Both the position numbers and the translations under genes were made by a program. From Micromonospora sp. MW-13 (GTDB lineage Bacteria > Actinomycetota > Actinomycetes > Mycobacteriales > Micromonosporaceae), in NCBI RefSeq assembly GCF_003434305.1, contig NZ_QKKX01000013.1, forward strand, positions 1 to 64,000: a stretch of DNA of 64,000 bases, given 5' to 3'. The notes under the pieces were generated by a model that was not told the DNA's origin, ran no database searches, and saw only the letters and a list, made by a program, of their open reading frames with translations. This document shows positions 35,919 to 45,795 of the stretch, piece by piece (position 1 is the first letter of the stretch; each line of letters starts with the position of its first letter).

Positions 35919-37160
35919 TCAGGCCGGGGCCGCGCGGCGGACGGCGGTGAACAGGGCGGCCAGGGCGACCGCGACGCCACCGGTCCCGGCCAGGGCGAAC
36001 GTCAGCGTGGTGCCGTGGTGCTGGGCCAGCCAGGTGAACGCCGCCGCGCCGAGGCCGCCGAGGGAGAAGTGGATCGTCCAGAACGCAGCGGTGACCCGGC
36101 CGAGCAGGTGCTCCGGCGTCACCTCCTGGCGCAGCGACAGCGAGCAGATGCCGCCGACGCTCAGGCAGCCGAAGTAGACCAGCAGCAGGGCGCCGACCTC
36201 GGCGGGCCGGCGGGTCGGCGCGAGCGCCACGACGGCGACGCCGGTGAGCGCCACCGCGCCGGTCCAGCACGCGGCGAAGCCGAACCGGCGGCGCAGCGAG
36301 GCGACCGCCAGCGAGCCGGTCACCGTCCCGGCCGCGCCGGCGGCCAGCACCAGGCCGACCGTGCCGTCGCTCTGGCCGAGCCCGTGCTTGAGGTGGTAGA
36401 TCACCACGTCGTCCATGCCGTAGGTGAGCAGGATGAAGACGGTCAGCAGCCCGGTCAGCGGGCGCAGCACCGGGTGCCGCAGCAGGAACCGCGCCCCGGC
36501 GAGGAACTCCGCCCAGGGTCCCGTCCGTTCCCCCTGCTCGGCTGCTCCGGCGGTCCGCCGGGGCAGCCGGACCAGCGTCAGCAGGGCCGCGGAGAGCCCG
36601 AAGCTCGCGGCGTCGACGGCGATCGCGCCCGCCGGGCCGAGCCAGCCGGACACCGCGCCGGCCAGCGCCGGCCCCACGACGGAGGCCAGGGCGCCGCCCG
36701 CGTAAAGCCGGCCGTTCGCCCGGGTCAGCTCCGCGCCGGGGACCAGGCCGCGCATCGCGGTGACGGCGGCGACCTGGAACACCATTCCAATCGCCGCGGC
36801 CAGGGGCAGCAGCACGAACAGCGGCCAGACCGGCGGGGCCGGGGCCAGCCACCAGACCAGCGGGATCACCGCGAACAGCAGCATCCGCGCCGCGTCGGCG
36901 CCGATCAGCAGCGCCCGCCGGTCGCACCGGTCCACCACGACTCCGGCGAACAGGCCGGCGACCACCGCCGCCGTGCCGGACACGCCGGTGAGCAGGCCGG
37001 CCGTGGCGATCGAGCCGGTCGCGTCGAGCACCAGCAGCGGCACGGCGAGCTGGGCGAACGAGTCGCCGAGCACGGAGAGGATCTGCGCCGACCAGAACGC
37101 GTTGAAGCCGCGGCTGCGCCCCAGCGAGGCGGGCGCGGCCGGCTGCCCCGTGATCGTCAC
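35919..37160 (-). CDS. MFS transporter
   Basis: A 413-aa major-facilitator exporter with about 12 TM helices. Features are the N-terminal FNAFWSAQILSVLGDSFAQL, the loop VVDRCDRRALLIGADAAR and PGAELTRANGRLYAG, typical of the MFS_3 subgroup (MefA/EntS-like) of macrolide or siderophore exporters. GTG 37160. Substrate cannot be predicted. Confidence 0.9.
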   Translation of the reverse strand: MTITGQPAAPASLGRSRGFNAFWSAQILSVLGDSFAQLAVPLLVLDATGSIATAGLLTGVSGTAAVVAGLFAGVVVDRCDRRALLIGADAARMLLFAVIPLVWWLAPAPPVWPLFVLLPLAAAIGMVFQVAAVTAMRGLVPGAELTRANGRLYAGGALASVVGPALAGAVSGWLGPAGAIAVDAASFGLSAALLTLVRLPRRTAGAAEQGERTGPWAEFLAGARFLLRHPVLRPLTGLLTVFILLTYGMDDVVIYHLKHGLGQSDGTVGLVLAAGAAGTVTGSLAVASLRRRFGFAACWTGAVALTGVAVVALAPTRRPAEVGALLLVYFGCLSVGGICSLSLRQEVTPEHLLGRVTAAFWTIHFSLGGLGAAAFTWLAQHHGTTLTFALAGTGGVAVALAALFTAVRRAAPA

Positions 37161-37216
37161 CGGGCCGAGCGTAGCCGCCCACCCACCCCGGCGGGGGCGA
37201 CGCCACCGGCCAACCG

Positions 37217-37759
37217 TCACGGCCCCGGGTCGCGCAGCCCCACGCAGTCCAGCTCCCAGAACGTCGCCGCGTAGACCAACGTCCCGGTCATCCACGGCTC
37301 GTACGTGGACAGCGCCGCGACCTGGAACGCCGCGTCGGGGATGCGCAGCGACGGCTTGCGGAACCCCCGGGACGCCCCGGGGACGAACCCGAGGCGCGGG
37401 TAGTAGCCCGGGTCGCCCTCCAGGAACACCAGCGGCACGCCCCGCTCGTCGGCGACCGCCAGGGCGCGCCGGACCAGCGCCGCGCCGACGCCCCGCCGCT
37501 GCCGCTCGGGGAGCACCCCGAGCGGGCTGAGCACCTGCACTCCGACGAGCCGGCGCGGCGCGTCGAGCAGGCTCCGGGACAGCAGCACGTGCCCGGCCAC
37601 CCCGCCCTCGTCGGCGGCGACCAGCGACAACGCGTCGGGTTCGGCGCGGCGCAGGGCGTCGACCAGGTCGGCGACCACGCCGCCGTGGTCGCCGAAGGCC
37701 CGCCGGTGCACCTCCCGTACGGCCTCGTGGTCCTCGGGCCGCTCCGCGCGAATCTCCAT
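37217..37759 (-). CDS. GNAT N-acetyltransferase
   Basis: A 180-aa acetyltransferase with LSPLGVLPERQRRGVGAALVRRAL, which holds the acetyl-CoA loop QRRGVGAAL, and GDPGYYPRLGFVPG, the mark of the YhbS-like predicted acetyltransferases. ATG 37759. It sits head-to-head, 218 bp from the trypsin-STAND gene. Confidence 0.9.
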   Translation of the reverse strand: MEIRAERPEDHEAVREVHRRAFGDHGGVVADLVDALRRAEPDALSLVAADEGGVAGHVLLSRSLLDAPRRLVGVQVLSPLGVLPERQRRGVGAALVRRALAVADERGVPLVFLEGDPGYYPRLGFVPGASRGFRKPSLRIPDAAFQVAALSTYEPWMTGTLVYAATFWELDCVGLRDPGP

Positions 37760-37977
37760 GGCCGGGCACGCTAGCCACCCCGGGGCCCGGGCCGCCAGCG
37801 GATATCGGGCCCGATTCCCCGAGGTGGTCGCTGACCCCGGTACCCGACGGCCCCGGCGGCCGTGGCACTGCACCACCCACAGTCGGCCACCTGGCCGGGA
37901 GCCACGCTCCGCGCCCGAGTCGCATTTCTTACACCGGTCGATGCCGCGCCCCACCGGGTAGGGACTGAGCGAATAGG

Positions 37978-39642
37978 ATGTTCTGGGTGAAGGAGAGTCA
38001 TGGCCGTCAGCCATGGCCGGTCCGCATCCGTGGCGACAGCGGCCTGATCCTGGGCAGTGGGACGCTCCTGGGCGACCGGCACGTCCTCACCTGCGCCCAC
38101 GTGATTGACAGCTCGGCCGGCCGGCGGGGGGCGGCGACGGGCGACCCGCCCGCCACCCGGGTCAGGGTCGACCTGGTCCGGCTGCCGCACCTGGCCGCCC
38201 GGTCGGCGCGCGTGACGCCCGGCGGGTGGGCCCCGCTCGACAAGGACGGCCACGGCGACGTCGCCCTGCTCGAACTGGCGGATCCGGTCCCCGACCAGCA
38301 GGGCGCGGAGTTGCGCCGACTCCCCCTCTGGCAGCAACACGTCTACGCCTTCGGCTTCCCGAGGGAGTTCAGCGACGGCGAGACCGTCCACGCCGTCCTC
38401 GACGGGCAGGTCGGGCCGGGCGGGGAGCAGGTGCAGATGACCCCGGCGAACCCCGGGCTGTGGGTGCGGAGCGGCTTCAGCGGGGCGGCGGCCGTCGACG
38501 AGCGGACCGGCCACGTGGTGGGCATGGTGGTCTCCTACTACAGCGACCCGGCCGCCGGCCGCTCGTACCTGGTCCCGGTCGAGACGATCCTGCGCCATGT
38601 GCCCGCGGTCGCGCGGTGGGTCGTCGGCGGGTCCTCGGTGGACGGGGAGCTCACCTCGCTCGGCGCGGGCCACCGGGACGGCCCGGCCGCGCTGCGGATC
38701 GCCCGGCTCTACGCCCGCCGCTCGCCCGAGAACGTCCTGGTGATCGTCACCGGCCGACCCGGGTCCACGGTGTCGGCCGCGCTGCGCCGGGCGGTGGTGC
38801 TGTCCAACCGGGAGCTGCGGCCGGCCTCGGCCGGCCCGGCCGAGGCGGACGGCGACCCCACCGTCCCGCCGCTGGGCAGCATCGACCTCTCGCTGGACGC
38901 CACCGGCAAGCCGCCCCGGGAGCTGGCCGAGCGGATCCTGGAGTTCGTCGGCGCGGGCGAGCAGGCGACGGGCCCGGTGGGCGACCTGGTCGGCGCCGCG
39001 GTGCCGCGATCGGTGCTGATCGACGGCGTGGACGAGTCCACCGACCCCAAGGAGCTCCTCGCCGAGGTGGTCGGGCCGATCGTCGACCGGGCGGCCGAAC
39101 GCGACCTGCGGGTGCTGCTGGGCTTCCGGGCCCCCGCGATCGACGTCCGGCTCGGGCTGCTCGCCCGGCGGATCAACGGGCTGCGCGCCGCCGAGGAACT
39201 GGCCCGTGCGCAGCACAGCGAGCTGGCGGCGCTGCTGACCGGGCTGCCGACGGTGCCCGCCCGGGCCACCCGGCTGCGGGTCCGGCTCACCGCCCTACGC
39301 GCCGCCGCCGGCCAGCCCGACCCGGGTGCGCTGGCCAAACACCTGGCCGCCGTGGAGCGGGCCACCGACCGGGCCCTGCACAAGATGGCGGAACTGCGGC
39401 GGCGGCTGACCGAACTGGCGTCCGCGCACCAGCGGCTGCGGGGGCTGCTGGACGCGCAACGGGCCCGCGCGGTGGCCGGCGGGCTCACCGAGCACCCCGG
39501 GCTGGGAGCGGCCTACCGGCGGGCCCATGACCTGCTCTGGGCCGGCCCCGGCGAGCTGACCGAGGCCACCGCCGCCGTGCACGGGTACGCCGACCAGGTC
39601 CGGCGCGCCCTCGATGACCGGCGGGAGGGAGAGCCGTCCTGA
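37978..39642 (+). CDS. Trypsin-like protease fused to a degenerate STAND NTPase
   Basis: A 554-aa protein. Residues 10-215 are a chymotrypsin-fold protease with His41 (LTCAHVID), Asp94 (HGDVALLEL) and Ser168 (RSGFSGAAAV), so the triad looks complete. Residues 240-400 resemble a STAND/NACHT NTPase: VIVTGRPGSTVSAALRRAV sits where a P-loop would be but lacks the GK[S/T] core (GRPGSTVS, 259-266), whereas Walker B VLIDGVDES (346-354) and LRVLLGFRAP are intact. The C-terminus is helical, with coiled-coil-like stretches around 455-495. No signal peptide is present, so it is cytosolic. It is first of a six-gene run and its stop overlaps the kinase start (TGATG). In conflict systems such proteases are activated by a signal-sensing NTPase. 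Confidence 0.85.
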   Translation: MFWVKESHGRQPWPVRIRGDSGLILGSGTLLGDRHVLTCAHVIDSSAGRRGAATGDPPATRVRVDLVRLPHLAARSARVTPGGWAPLDKDGHGDVALLELADPVPDQQGAELRRLPLWQQHVYAFGFPREFSDGETVHAVLDGQVGPGGEQVQMTPANPGLWVRSGFSGAAAVDERTGHVVGMVVSYYSDPAAGRSYLVPVETILRHVPAVARWVVGGSSVDGELTSLGAGHRDGPAALRIARLYARRSPENVLVIVTGRPGSTVSAALRRAVVLSNRELRPASAGPAEADGDPTVPPLGSIDLSLDATGKPPRELAERILEFVGAGEQATGPVGDLVGAAVPRSVLIDGVDESTDPKELLAEVVGPIVDRAAERDLRVLLGFRAPAIDVRLGLLARRINGLRAAEELARAQHSELAALLTGLPTVPARATRLRVRLTALRAAAGQPDPGALAKHLAAVERATDRALHKMAELRRRLTELASAHQRLRGLLDAQRARAVAGGLTEHPGLGAAYRRAHDLLWAGPGELTEATAAVHGYADQVRRALDDRREGEPS

Positions 39643-41849
39643 TGCGCTGTCCGCGTACCCCCGGATGCCCCGGCGCCGTCGACACCGACGGCTTCTGCAC
39701 GGTCTGCGGCCTCGCGCCCGAGCCCGGGCGCCCGGCGACGCCGCCCGCGTTCCCGGACGGTCCGGCGGCCGGGGAGCCGGTCGGGGACAGCTCCTGGACC
39801 GTGGCCGGCCTCGTGTCGCTGCCGGTGCTGTCCTTCCCCCGACACGGCCGGGTCTCGCCCCCGCTCAGCGTGCCCGAGGAGAGCCGGTCCTGCACCCGGT
39901 GCGGCGGCCGGGTCGGTCGGGGTGGGGCCGACCGGCTCGACCACGGCTACTGCCCCGCCTGCGGGACGCCCTTCGCGTTCGTGTCCGCCCTGCACCCCGG
40001 CGACCTGGTGGCCGACCAGTACGAGGTGGTCGGGTACCTGGCCCAGGGCGGCCTCGGGCAGGTCTACCTCGCCGAGGACACCCACCTGGACCGCAACCCG
40101 GTCGCCCTGAAGCGGCTGCTCAACAAGACCAGCGCGGGGGCGCTGGCGATCGAGGTCTCCGAACGGCGGTTCCTGACCACGCTGGATCACCCGAACATCG
40201 TCCGGATCTTCAACTTCGTCACCGCCGAGGACCGGCTCTTCGGCGGGCAGACCAGCTACATCGTGATGGAGTACCTCGCCGGGATGTCGCTGCACGAGCT
40301 GCTCCTGGCCGTCCGCCTGGGCCAGCCGGGCGTCACGCTGTCGCTGGTGGACATCCTCGCGTACGGCCACGAGATCCTCACCGCGCTGGAGTACCTGCAC
40401 GGCAAGGGCCTGCTCTACACCGACCTGCACCCGGGCAACGCCATCCGGACCGGGGACCGGATCAAGCTGATCGACCTCGGCGGGGCGCGCCGGGCCGACG
40501 ACGACACCAGCCCACGGATCCGCACCCCCCACCCGTACCGGGTCAGCGACGAGGAGATGGCGACGCACGGGTTCACCGTGCGGTCGGACCTGTACGCGGT
40601 CGGGGTCCTGCTGGAGGAGCTGAGCAAGCCCCTCGCCCGACCGCTCGCCCCCGACCCGGTCGGGGAGGAGTCCTTCCGCCGACTGGTCGGCCGGGCCAAG
40701 GCGGGATGGCGGCGGCGCTTCGCGTCCGCCACGGAGATGTCCGAACAGCTCAGGGGGGTGCTGCGCGAGCTGCTGCGGGACCTGCCGGCGGACCGGGCGC
40801 AGGAGCCGTCGGCCGTGTTCGCGCCGACCGCCGCGCTGCTCGACGCGGGGCTCGGCGCGGTGCCGCCGCTGGCCGCCTGGATCGAACCGGCCACCGGTGA
40901 GCTGCCGCACCACGGCCGCCCGGGCCCGGCCGCCGTGGCCGTCGGCCTGCCGGTGCCCCGGCCGGCGGCCGGCGACCCGGCCACGCCGGCTCTGGCCCTG
41001 ATCGGCACCCTGGACCCGCGCGGCCTGCTGGCCCGGCTCGCGGCCGTCGAGGCGGAGTCGGTCGAGCTGCACCTGGCCCGTTGCCGGGCCCACCTGGAGC
41101 TGGCCGAGCCGGGCCCGGCCGGGCAGGCGCTGGCCGCCGCCCGCGCCCTGCTCGGCGAGGACGCGGTGGCCGACTGGCGGTTGACCTGGCACGAGGGGCT
41201 GCTGGCGCTGACCCGGTCCGACGTGGCCGGGGCCACCAGGTGGTTCGACGAGGCGTACCGCGAACTGCCGGGCGAGGTGACGCCGAAGCTGGCGCTCGGC
41301 TACTGCCACGAGCAGCAGGGTGAGGCGGAGCCGGCGGGTCGGTACTACCGCGCGGTGTGGCGCCGGGACCAGTCGGCGGCCAGCGCCGCGTTCGGGCTGG
41401 CCCGGCTCCGGCTGGCCGAGGACGACCGGGCAGCGGCGGTGCGCTGTCTCGACGAGGTCCCCCGCGTCTCGCGGCACTACGACGCCGCCCGGATCGCCGC
41501 CGTCCGGGTGCTCGGGACGTGGCTCGGCACCGACCCGCCCGAGGCGGCCGAGGTCAACGAGGCGGTCCGCCGCCTCGACGAGCTGCGGCTGGACGCGGGC
41601 GCCCGGCACGGGGAGTCCCGGGACCGGATGACCGCGGCGATCCGGCAGGCGGCCCTGGACCTGCTGCTGGCCGACGGCGCCGACGGGCTGGCCGGCGGCG
41701 GGACGCTCGGCGGCGAGGTGTCGGAGCGCTCGGTACGGACGCTGCTCGAAAGTTCCCTGCGCGCCCTGGCCCGGCAGGCACGCACGCCCAACGACCACGG
41801 CGTCCTCGTCGACCGGGCGAACGCGGTCCGGCCGCTGACCGGACTCTGA
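39642..41849 (+). CDS. PknG-like Ser/Thr kinase with zinc ribbons and TPR
   Basis: A 735-aa kinase with PknG architecture. Its N-terminus has four cysteines (3, 9, 19, 22) and a rubredoxin-like pair CTRC/CPAC (84, 87, 104, 107). The kinase domain (about 127-395) has glycine loop AQGGLGQVYLAED, Lys157 (VALKRL), catalytic YTDLHPGN (Asp261) and LIDLGGA (Asp278); like PknG it departs from HRD and DFG. Helical TPR-like repeats fill about 410-735. PknG in mycobacteria is a soluble kinase that controls glutamate and central metabolism. Here it is encoded with a membrane protein and a binding lipoprotein, as pknG is with glnX and glnH. Confidence 0.9.
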   Translation: MRCPRTPGCPGAVDTDGFCTVCGLAPEPGRPATPPAFPDGPAAGEPVGDSSWTVAGLVSLPVLSFPRHGRVSPPLSVPEESRSCTRCGGRVGRGGADRLDHGYCPACGTPFAFVSALHPGDLVADQYEVVGYLAQGGLGQVYLAEDTHLDRNPVALKRLLNKTSAGALAIEVSERRFLTTLDHPNIVRIFNFVTAEDRLFGGQTSYIVMEYLAGMSLHELLLAVRLGQPGVTLSLVDILAYGHEILTALEYLHGKGLLYTDLHPGNAIRTGDRIKLIDLGGARRADDDTSPRIRTPHPYRVSDEEMATHGFTVRSDLYAVGVLLEELSKPLARPLAPDPVGEESFRRLVGRAKAGWRRRFASATEMSEQLRGVLRELLRDLPADRAQEPSAVFAPTAALLDAGLGAVPPLAAWIEPATGELPHHGRPGPAAVAVGLPVPRPAAGDPATPALALIGTLDPRGLLARLAAVEAESVELHLARCRAHLELAEPGPAGQALAAARALLGEDAVADWRLTWHEGLLALTRSDVAGATRWFDEAYRELPGEVTPKLALGYCHEQQGEAEPAGRYYRAVWRRDQSAASAAFGLARLRLAEDDRAAAVRCLDEVPRVSRHYDAARIAAVRVLGTWLGTDPPEAAEVNEAVRRLDELRLDAGARHGESRDRMTAAIRQAALDLLLADGADGLAGGGTLGGEVSERSVRTLLESSLRALARQARTPNDHGVLVDRANAVRPLTGL

Positions 41850-41868
41850 CCCGCGGAGGAGCGAAACA

Positions 41869-43302
41869 GTGCGCAGCAGGCTCGACTTCGACCTGACGAT
41901 CGGCCACGACAAGTTCCTCTCCACCAGGGACCGCGAGCTGCACGCGATCCTCACCGTCACCGCCCGGGCCGGACAGGCCCGCGCCGGGGCGGACCCGGAC
42001 GGGCCGGGACACGCCGAGGTGATCGTCATCGACTGCTCCGAGTCGATGACGTATCCCCCAACCAAGATCGCCGCTGCCCGGCGGGCCACCGCCGCCGCCG
42101 TCGCCGTGCTGCCGGACGGGGTCCGGTTCGCCGTGGTCGAGGGGACCCACGAGGCCCGGGTGGTCTACCCCCGGCACCGTGGCCTGGCCAGTTCCTCTCC
42201 CGCGACCCGCCGCGAGGCGCGGCAGGCGGTGAGCAAGCTGGTCGCGATCGGCGGCACGGCGATCGGCACCTGGCTGGAGCTGGCCCGGGAGCTGCTGGCC
42301 GCGCACCCCGAGGCGATCCGGCACACGCTGCTGCTCACCGACGGTCGCAACCAGCACGAGACGCCGCAGCGGCTGGCGGAGGTGCTGGCCGGCTGCGCGG
42401 GGCAGTTCGTCTGCGACGCCCGGGGCATCGGCGACGGCTGGGAGCCCCGCGAGCTGATGCGCGTCGCCGGGGCGCTGCACGGCACCGCCGACGCGGTACG
42501 CCAGCCCGCCGAACTGGAGTCCGACTTCCGGGAGACCATGCGGGCGGCGATGGCCAAGCAGGTGGCCCAAGCCCGGCTGCGGATCGCCCTGGTGCCGCCG
42601 GCCCGGGTGCTGTACTGCCGGCAGGTGTACCCCACGGTGACGGACCTGCCGGTGGCCCCGGTCGACGCCCGGACCGTCGAGTGCCCGACCGGGTCCTGGG
42701 CCGAGGAGAGCCGGGAGTACCACCTCTGCCTGGAGGTGGACGGGACGAACCGGCCGAGGGGCGAGGACGTCCGGGTCGCCCGGATCGACCTGCGGGTGGG
42801 CGACACTCCGGCCGCCCGGCCGGAGAACGTCCTGGCGCACTGGACCGACGACCTGCTGCTGTCCAGCCGGATCGATCCCCGGGTCGCCCACTACACCGGG
42901 CAGGAGCAGCTCAGCCAGCTCATCGCCGACGGGTGCGACGCGTACGACACGGGCGACCGGGAGGCCGCCGTCGGCCTGCTCGGCCGCGCGGTCGAGGTGG
43001 CCACCGCCGCCGGGGACGCCCTGCACCTGGAGCAGTTGCGGCTGCTCGTCGACGGCGTCGACACCGGCACGGTACGCCTGCGCGAGGACCTCGCCCGGCT
43101 CGACGTGATCAACGCGGCGCTCCGGTCGTCGTTCACGGTGCACGACGGCGAGGCCGGGTCGGTGCCGCCGCCCGCGCCCGCCCCCGACGACCCGCCCCGG
43201 CTCTGTCCCTGCGGCCACCGGTCGCCGCCCGGGGCCCGGTTCTGCGAGCGCTGCGGCGAGCGGTTGCCGACCGGCGACGAGGCCGGGCCGGTGCCGGCGT
43301 GA
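41869..43302 (+). CDS. VWA-domain protein with C-terminal zinc ribbon
   Basis: A 477-aa protein, start GTG 41869 with a GGAGGAGCG upstream. The von Willebrand A domain (about 45-235) carries the MIDAS motif D55-C-S57-E-S59 (VIVIDCSESM), GGTAIGTW and LLLTDGRNQHE. A beta-rich middle follows and the C-terminus has a zinc ribbon (CPCGHRSPPGARFCERCG). VWA proteins of this kind bind partners through a metal ion; it may be a scaffold or a kinase target. Its stop overlaps the next start (GTGA). Confidence 0.88.
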   Translation: MRSRLDFDLTIGHDKFLSTRDRELHAILTVTARAGQARAGADPDGPGHAEVIVIDCSESMTYPPTKIAAARRATAAAVAVLPDGVRFAVVEGTHEARVVYPRHRGLASSSPATRREARQAVSKLVAIGGTAIGTWLELARELLAAHPEAIRHTLLLTDGRNQHETPQRLAEVLAGCAGQFVCDARGIGDGWEPRELMRVAGALHGTADAVRQPAELESDFRETMRAAMAKQVAQARLRIALVPPARVLYCRQVYPTVTDLPVAPVDARTVECPTGSWAEESREYHLCLEVDGTNRPRGEDVRVARIDLRVGDTPAARPENVLAHWTDDLLLSSRIDPRVAHYTGQEQLSQLIADGCDAYDTGDREAAVGLLGRAVEVATAAGDALHLEQLRLLVDGVDTGTVRLREDLARLDVINAALRSSFTVHDGEAGSVPPPAPAPDDPPRLCPCGHRSPPGARFCERCGERLPTGDEAGPVPA

Positions 43303-44423
43303 GCCCGGACCGGCCGACCAGCACCACCCGGCGGACGCTGCTGGGGTTCCTCGCCGCGCTGCTCGTGGGCATCGTGGCCACGCTGGGCGGCTGCCTCGCG
43401 GTCTTCGTCGGGGTGCACCGGAGCACCGCTGCCGCCCACGACCGGTCCGTGCCGGCGGTGCTGGCCGTGTACGACGCCCAACTCGCCCTCCGGCAGGCGC
43501 ACGGCGCGGCCCTGGCCGGCTTCTCCGGCGGCACCCGACTGCTCGCCGACCCCGGCGAGGACTACCGGAACCAGATCGCCCGCGCCGGCCAGCAGCTCGC
43601 CCAGGCCGCCGAGGACAACGCCGCCGGGGAGGACGGCAGCCGGGACATCCAGGTGGTCGAGGCGTCGGTGGTGACGTACACCGGCCTGGTCGAGCGGGCC
43701 CACGCGTACTTCGCGCAGGACGGCGGCAACGCGCGGGGCACCGCCACGCTGTGGGACGCGTCGATCCTGCTGGAGGAGATCCTGCGCCGCCTCGACCGGC
43801 TCGGGGCCAAGCAGATCGACGCGCTGGACGGCCAGGCCGACGGCCTGTGGACCAGCGGGGCGATGACGCTCCTCTGGCTCGTGCCGGTGCTGGCCCTGCT
43901 CGCGCTGCTGGTCGCCGCGCAGCGGTTCCTGCGCCGCCGGTTCCGGCGCCGGCTGAACGTGCCGCTGCTGCTGGCGACGCTCGCGGTGGTGGTGATGGGC
44001 GCGACGGCGGCGATGAGCCTGTGGTCGGGCCACCAGCTCGCCGACGCCCGGGCCGAGACGGGCCAGGCCGCCCACGACCGCGAGGCGCAGCTCGCGACGC
44101 TGTCCGCCCGCGACAGCGACCGCCTGTCCGCCCTGCTGACGGCCGCCTGCGGATCGCCGGGCTGCCCGGAGACGATCGCGCGGGTCAGGCAGGACGCGAG
44201 CCCGGCGCCCGCACCGTCCGCGGGCAGCGCGGCGACGACGCCCGCACCGCAGGTCACCGAGGCCGGTGCCCGGCACGGCGAGGACGCCGCCCGATCCGCC
44301 GAGCGCGCCGCCGACAGCCGGGCCGGCGAGGTCGTCCTGCTCGCCGCGGCCCTGTTCGCCCTGGCGATGGTTGCCCTCGGACTCCTGCCCCGCCTAGAGG
44401 AATACAGGTTTCGACAGCGATGA
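43299..44423 (+). CDS. Four-TM membrane protein, GlnX-like
   Basis: A 374-aa protein with four predicted TM helices: about 13-35, 187-208, 222-245 and 342-363. The extracytoplasmic loops (36-186 and 246-341) are helical, the first reminiscent of a four-helix sensor bundle. That topology and its place between a PknG-like kinase and a binding lipoprotein match GlnX, the membrane link of the GlnH-GlnX-PknG pathway. Sequence similarity cannot be tested here. Start GTG 43299, overlapping the VWA gene; the stop overlaps the next ATG. Confidence 0.8.
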   Translation: MSPDRPTSTTRRTLLGFLAALLVGIVATLGGCLAVFVGVHRSTAAAHDRSVPAVLAVYDAQLALRQAHGAALAGFSGGTRLLADPGEDYRNQIARAGQQLAQAAEDNAAGEDGSRDIQVVEASVVTYTGLVERAHAYFAQDGGNARGTATLWDASILLEEILRRLDRLGAKQIDALDGQADGLWTSGAMTLLWLVPVLALLALLVAAQRFLRRRFRRRLNVPLLLATLAVVVMGATAAMSLWSGHQLADARAETGQAAHDREAQLATLSARDSDRLSALLTAACGSPGCPETIARVRQDASPAPAPSAGSAATTPAPQVTEAGARHGEDAARSAERAADSRAGEVVLLAAALFALAMVALGLLPRLEEYRFRQR

Positions 44424-45766
44424 GACGCGTAGCCCTCGCCCTGGTCCCGGTCCTGCTGGCCGCCGGCGGCCTCGTCGCCTGCACGCAGGCCCGCACCCTG
44501 AACGTCGTCGCGTCCTGGACCACGGGCGACGACGACGAGTCCGACGTGGACAGTGGCGACGCCGAGCGGAGAAGCGGCAGCGAGGCCGGGCCCTTCCTGG
44601 CGGTGCTGAAGGCCTTCACCAAGAAGACCGGCATCAAGGTCATCTACCAGGGCACCCGGGACGTCAGCCAGGTGCTCCGGTCCGGGGTCGACCGGGGCCG
44701 GCCGCCGGACGTGGCCGTGCTGCCCCGGCTCAACGACCTTCAGACGTACGTCCAGAGCGGCGACCTGCGCGCGCTCGACGACGTCCTCGACCCGCAGGAG
44801 CGGGCGGACCTCGCGCCGCAGTTGCTCCCCCTGCAGGGCCCGCGCGACGAGCGCCCCCGGGTCTACGGCCTGTCCGTCGGCGCCCACGCCAAGAGCCTGG
44901 TCTGGTACGTCCCGGGGGTGCCCGGCGGCCCCACCGCGCAGAACCCCCCGGCCACCTGGGCGGAGCTGGTCGGGCTCACCCGGGACATCCAGGCCCGCGG
45001 GGGCGTGCCGTGGTGCCTCGGGATGGGCGCGCAGCCGGTGTCCGGGTGGCCCGGCACCGACTGGATCGAGGACATCCTGCTGCACCAGTCCGGGCCCGCC
45101 TTCTACGAGAGCTGGGCGGCGGGTCAGGAGGCGTGGACGTCCGCGCGGGTACGGGCCGCCTGGAAGGCGTGGGGCGAGCTGGTGGCGGCCGGCCGGCGCA
45201 CCGACAACGCCCTGCTGACCACCTTCGACGCGGCCGGGCTGGGCATGTTCACCGCGCCGCCGAGGTGCCACCTGGACCACCAGGCGTCGTTCATCGTCCG
45301 GTCCTACCAGTCGCAGGACCCACCCCGCGGGTTCGACTTCTTCCCGTTCCCGTCGGCCGGCCCGGCGGCGGCCGACCCGGTTCGGGAGATCGCCGAGGAC
45401 GTGATGGGCATGTTCCGGGACACGCCCGAGGCCCGGGAGCTGATCCGCTACCTGGCCGGCGACCCGGCCCGCGCGGTGTGGCAGGAGGCGAGCGGCCACC
45501 TGGCGTTCACCCTGAACGCGGGCACCGACCCGACCGCGTACCCGGACGGCCTGCCGCGCCGGATCGCGCGGACCCTGACCACCGGCACCCGCTGCCGCGA
45601 CGCCTCGGACATGATGCCGGCGACGATGACCGCGGCGTTCCAGTCGGCGGCGCTGCAATTCCTGGACGACCCCGCGCTGCTCGACAGGCTGTTGACCGAA
45701 CTCGATACCGTTCGGGGCCGGACGCCGAAGGACCAGTGGATGAGGCTGTCCTGCCTCAGCGCCTGA
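44420..45766 (+). CDS. Extracellular solute-binding lipoprotein
   Basis: A 448-aa lipoprotein with signal MRRVALALVPVLLAAGGLVAC and a lipobox LVAC (Cys21). The mature part has the type-1/type-8 binding-protein signatures TGIKVIYQGTRDVSQVL, PPDVAVLPRLNDLQTYVQSG, ATWAELVGLTRDIQARG and WLxGTDWIEDILL-like stretches, usually specific for sugars. No permease or ATPase gene is near. It is most plausibly a sensor feeding the four-TM protein rather than a transporter subunit. ATG 44420 overlaps the previous stop. Confidence 0.88.
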   Translation: MRRVALALVPVLLAAGGLVACTQARTLNVVASWTTGDDDESDVDSGDAERRSGSEAGPFLAVLKAFTKKTGIKVIYQGTRDVSQVLRSGVDRGRPPDVAVLPRLNDLQTYVQSGDLRALDDVLDPQERADLAPQLLPLQGPRDERPRVYGLSVGAHAKSLVWYVPGVPGGPTAQNPPATWAELVGLTRDIQARGGVPWCLGMGAQPVSGWPGTDWIEDILLHQSGPAFYESWAAGQEAWTSARVRAAWKAWGELVAAGRRTDNALLTTFDAAGLGMFTAPPRCHLDHQASFIVRSYQSQDPPRGFDFFPFPSAGPAAADPVREIAEDVMGMFRDTPEARELIRYLAGDPARAVWQEASGHLAFTLNAGTDPTAYPDGLPRRIARTLTTGTRCRDASDMMPATMTAAFQSAALQFLDDPALLDRLLTELDTVRGRTPKDQWMRLSCLSA

Positions 45767-45795
45767 CGGCAGTCGATCGAGAAAGGACGTGGCCG

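Noticed and set aside
44420..45766. Solute-binding lipoprotein read as part of an ABC importer.
   Set aside because: No permease or ATPase gene is adjacent; neighbours are kinase, VWA and membrane sensor genes.
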